DNA of 5,255 nucleotides. It comes from Actinomycetota bacterium. Lineage in GTDB: Bacteria; Actinomycetota; Actinomycetes; Nanopelagicales; Nanopelagicaceae. Shown piece by piece: positions 5,204 through 5,255 of this stretch; the stretch's first letter is position 1, and each line of letters opens with the position of its first letter. A model generated the notes under the pieces. The model saw only the letters and a list, made by a program, of their open reading frames with translations, had not been told where the DNA came from and searched no databases. The translations under genes were made by a program, and so were the position numbers. Location of the stretch: assembly GCA_947496345.1 (NCBI GenBank), contig CANMCL010000073.1, forward strand, positions 1 to 5,255. Reading direction: 5' to 3'.

Positions 5204-5255
5204 ATGCGTCACTATGAATTAATGGTCATTCTTGATCCAGAACTTGAAGAACGCA
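5204..5255 (+). CDS. rpsF: Ribosomal protein S6, N-terminal start (3' truncated by the window)
   Basis: Only the first 17 codons and one extra base are present. They read MRHYELMVILDPELEER, the typical first beta strand and turn of bacterial S6. S6 forms a heterodimer with S18 and binds the central domain of 16S rRNA in the 30S subunit. In actinobacteria rpsF normally heads rpsF-ssb-rpsR-rplI, so ssb and the S18 and L9 genes should follow outside the window. The ATG at 5204 is preceded by AGGAGG (5186-5191) and by an in-frame stop codon at 5198, so the start is secure. Expression may depend on the structured leader and on read-through from the GT87 gene, as no strong promoter was found in the 105-bp gap. 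Confidence 0.95.
   Translation, partial: MRHYELMVILDPELEER

Overview
The window looks like a low-GC actinobacterial chromosome (Actinomycetota). Proteins and gene order are actinobacterial, but base composition, judged by eye, is clearly below 50% GC, genes are tightly packed and the intergenic gaps are tiny. That combination fits streamlined freshwater actinobacteria of the acI / Nanopelagicales type. This placement is inference; the gene families themselves are much better supported. From memory, DUF5318 - class A PBP - GT87 membrane protein - rpsF matches the M. tuberculosis Rv0049-Rv0053 neighbourhood (Rv0050 is ponA1, Rv0053 is rpsF).

Layout. Positions 1-254 hold the 3' end of a CCA-adding tRNA nucleotidyltransferase gene on the plus strand. 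It runs tail-to-tail into, and overlaps by 42 bp, an MFS transporter on the minus strand (213-1520). A 23-bp gap separates the MFS start from a divergent plus-strand run: a DUF5318 zinc-ribbon-like protein (1544-1957), a bifunctional class A penicillin-binding protein (1967-3877) and a GT87-family multi-pass membrane glycosyltransferase (3878-5098). These three are separated by 9 bp and 0 bp and are almost certainly one operon. A structured 105-bp gap follows, then the start of rpsF (ribosomal protein S6), cut by the window end.

How the genes may work together. The PBP polymerises and cross-links peptidoglycan outside the membrane, and the GT87 protein probably transfers a sugar from a polyprenyl-phosphate donor to an envelope glycan. 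The operon is therefore an envelope-building unit, preceded by an uncharacterised putative zinc protein and followed by the S6 ribosomal protein operon.

The most interesting material is RNA-level structure at the gene junctions: a perfect 6-bp hairpin with a GUAA loop between DUF5318 and the PBP; an 11-bp perfect inverted repeat just inside the GT87 gene; a long two-part hairpin with a UUCG loop just after GT87; and an rpsF leader that can fold as outer stem, CCG-containing bulge and hairpin. The last matches the published description of the S6:S18 complex-binding motif and buries the AGGAGG ribosome binding site. I saw no mobile element, CRISPR array, tRNA or rRNA, and no clearly new multi-gene system.
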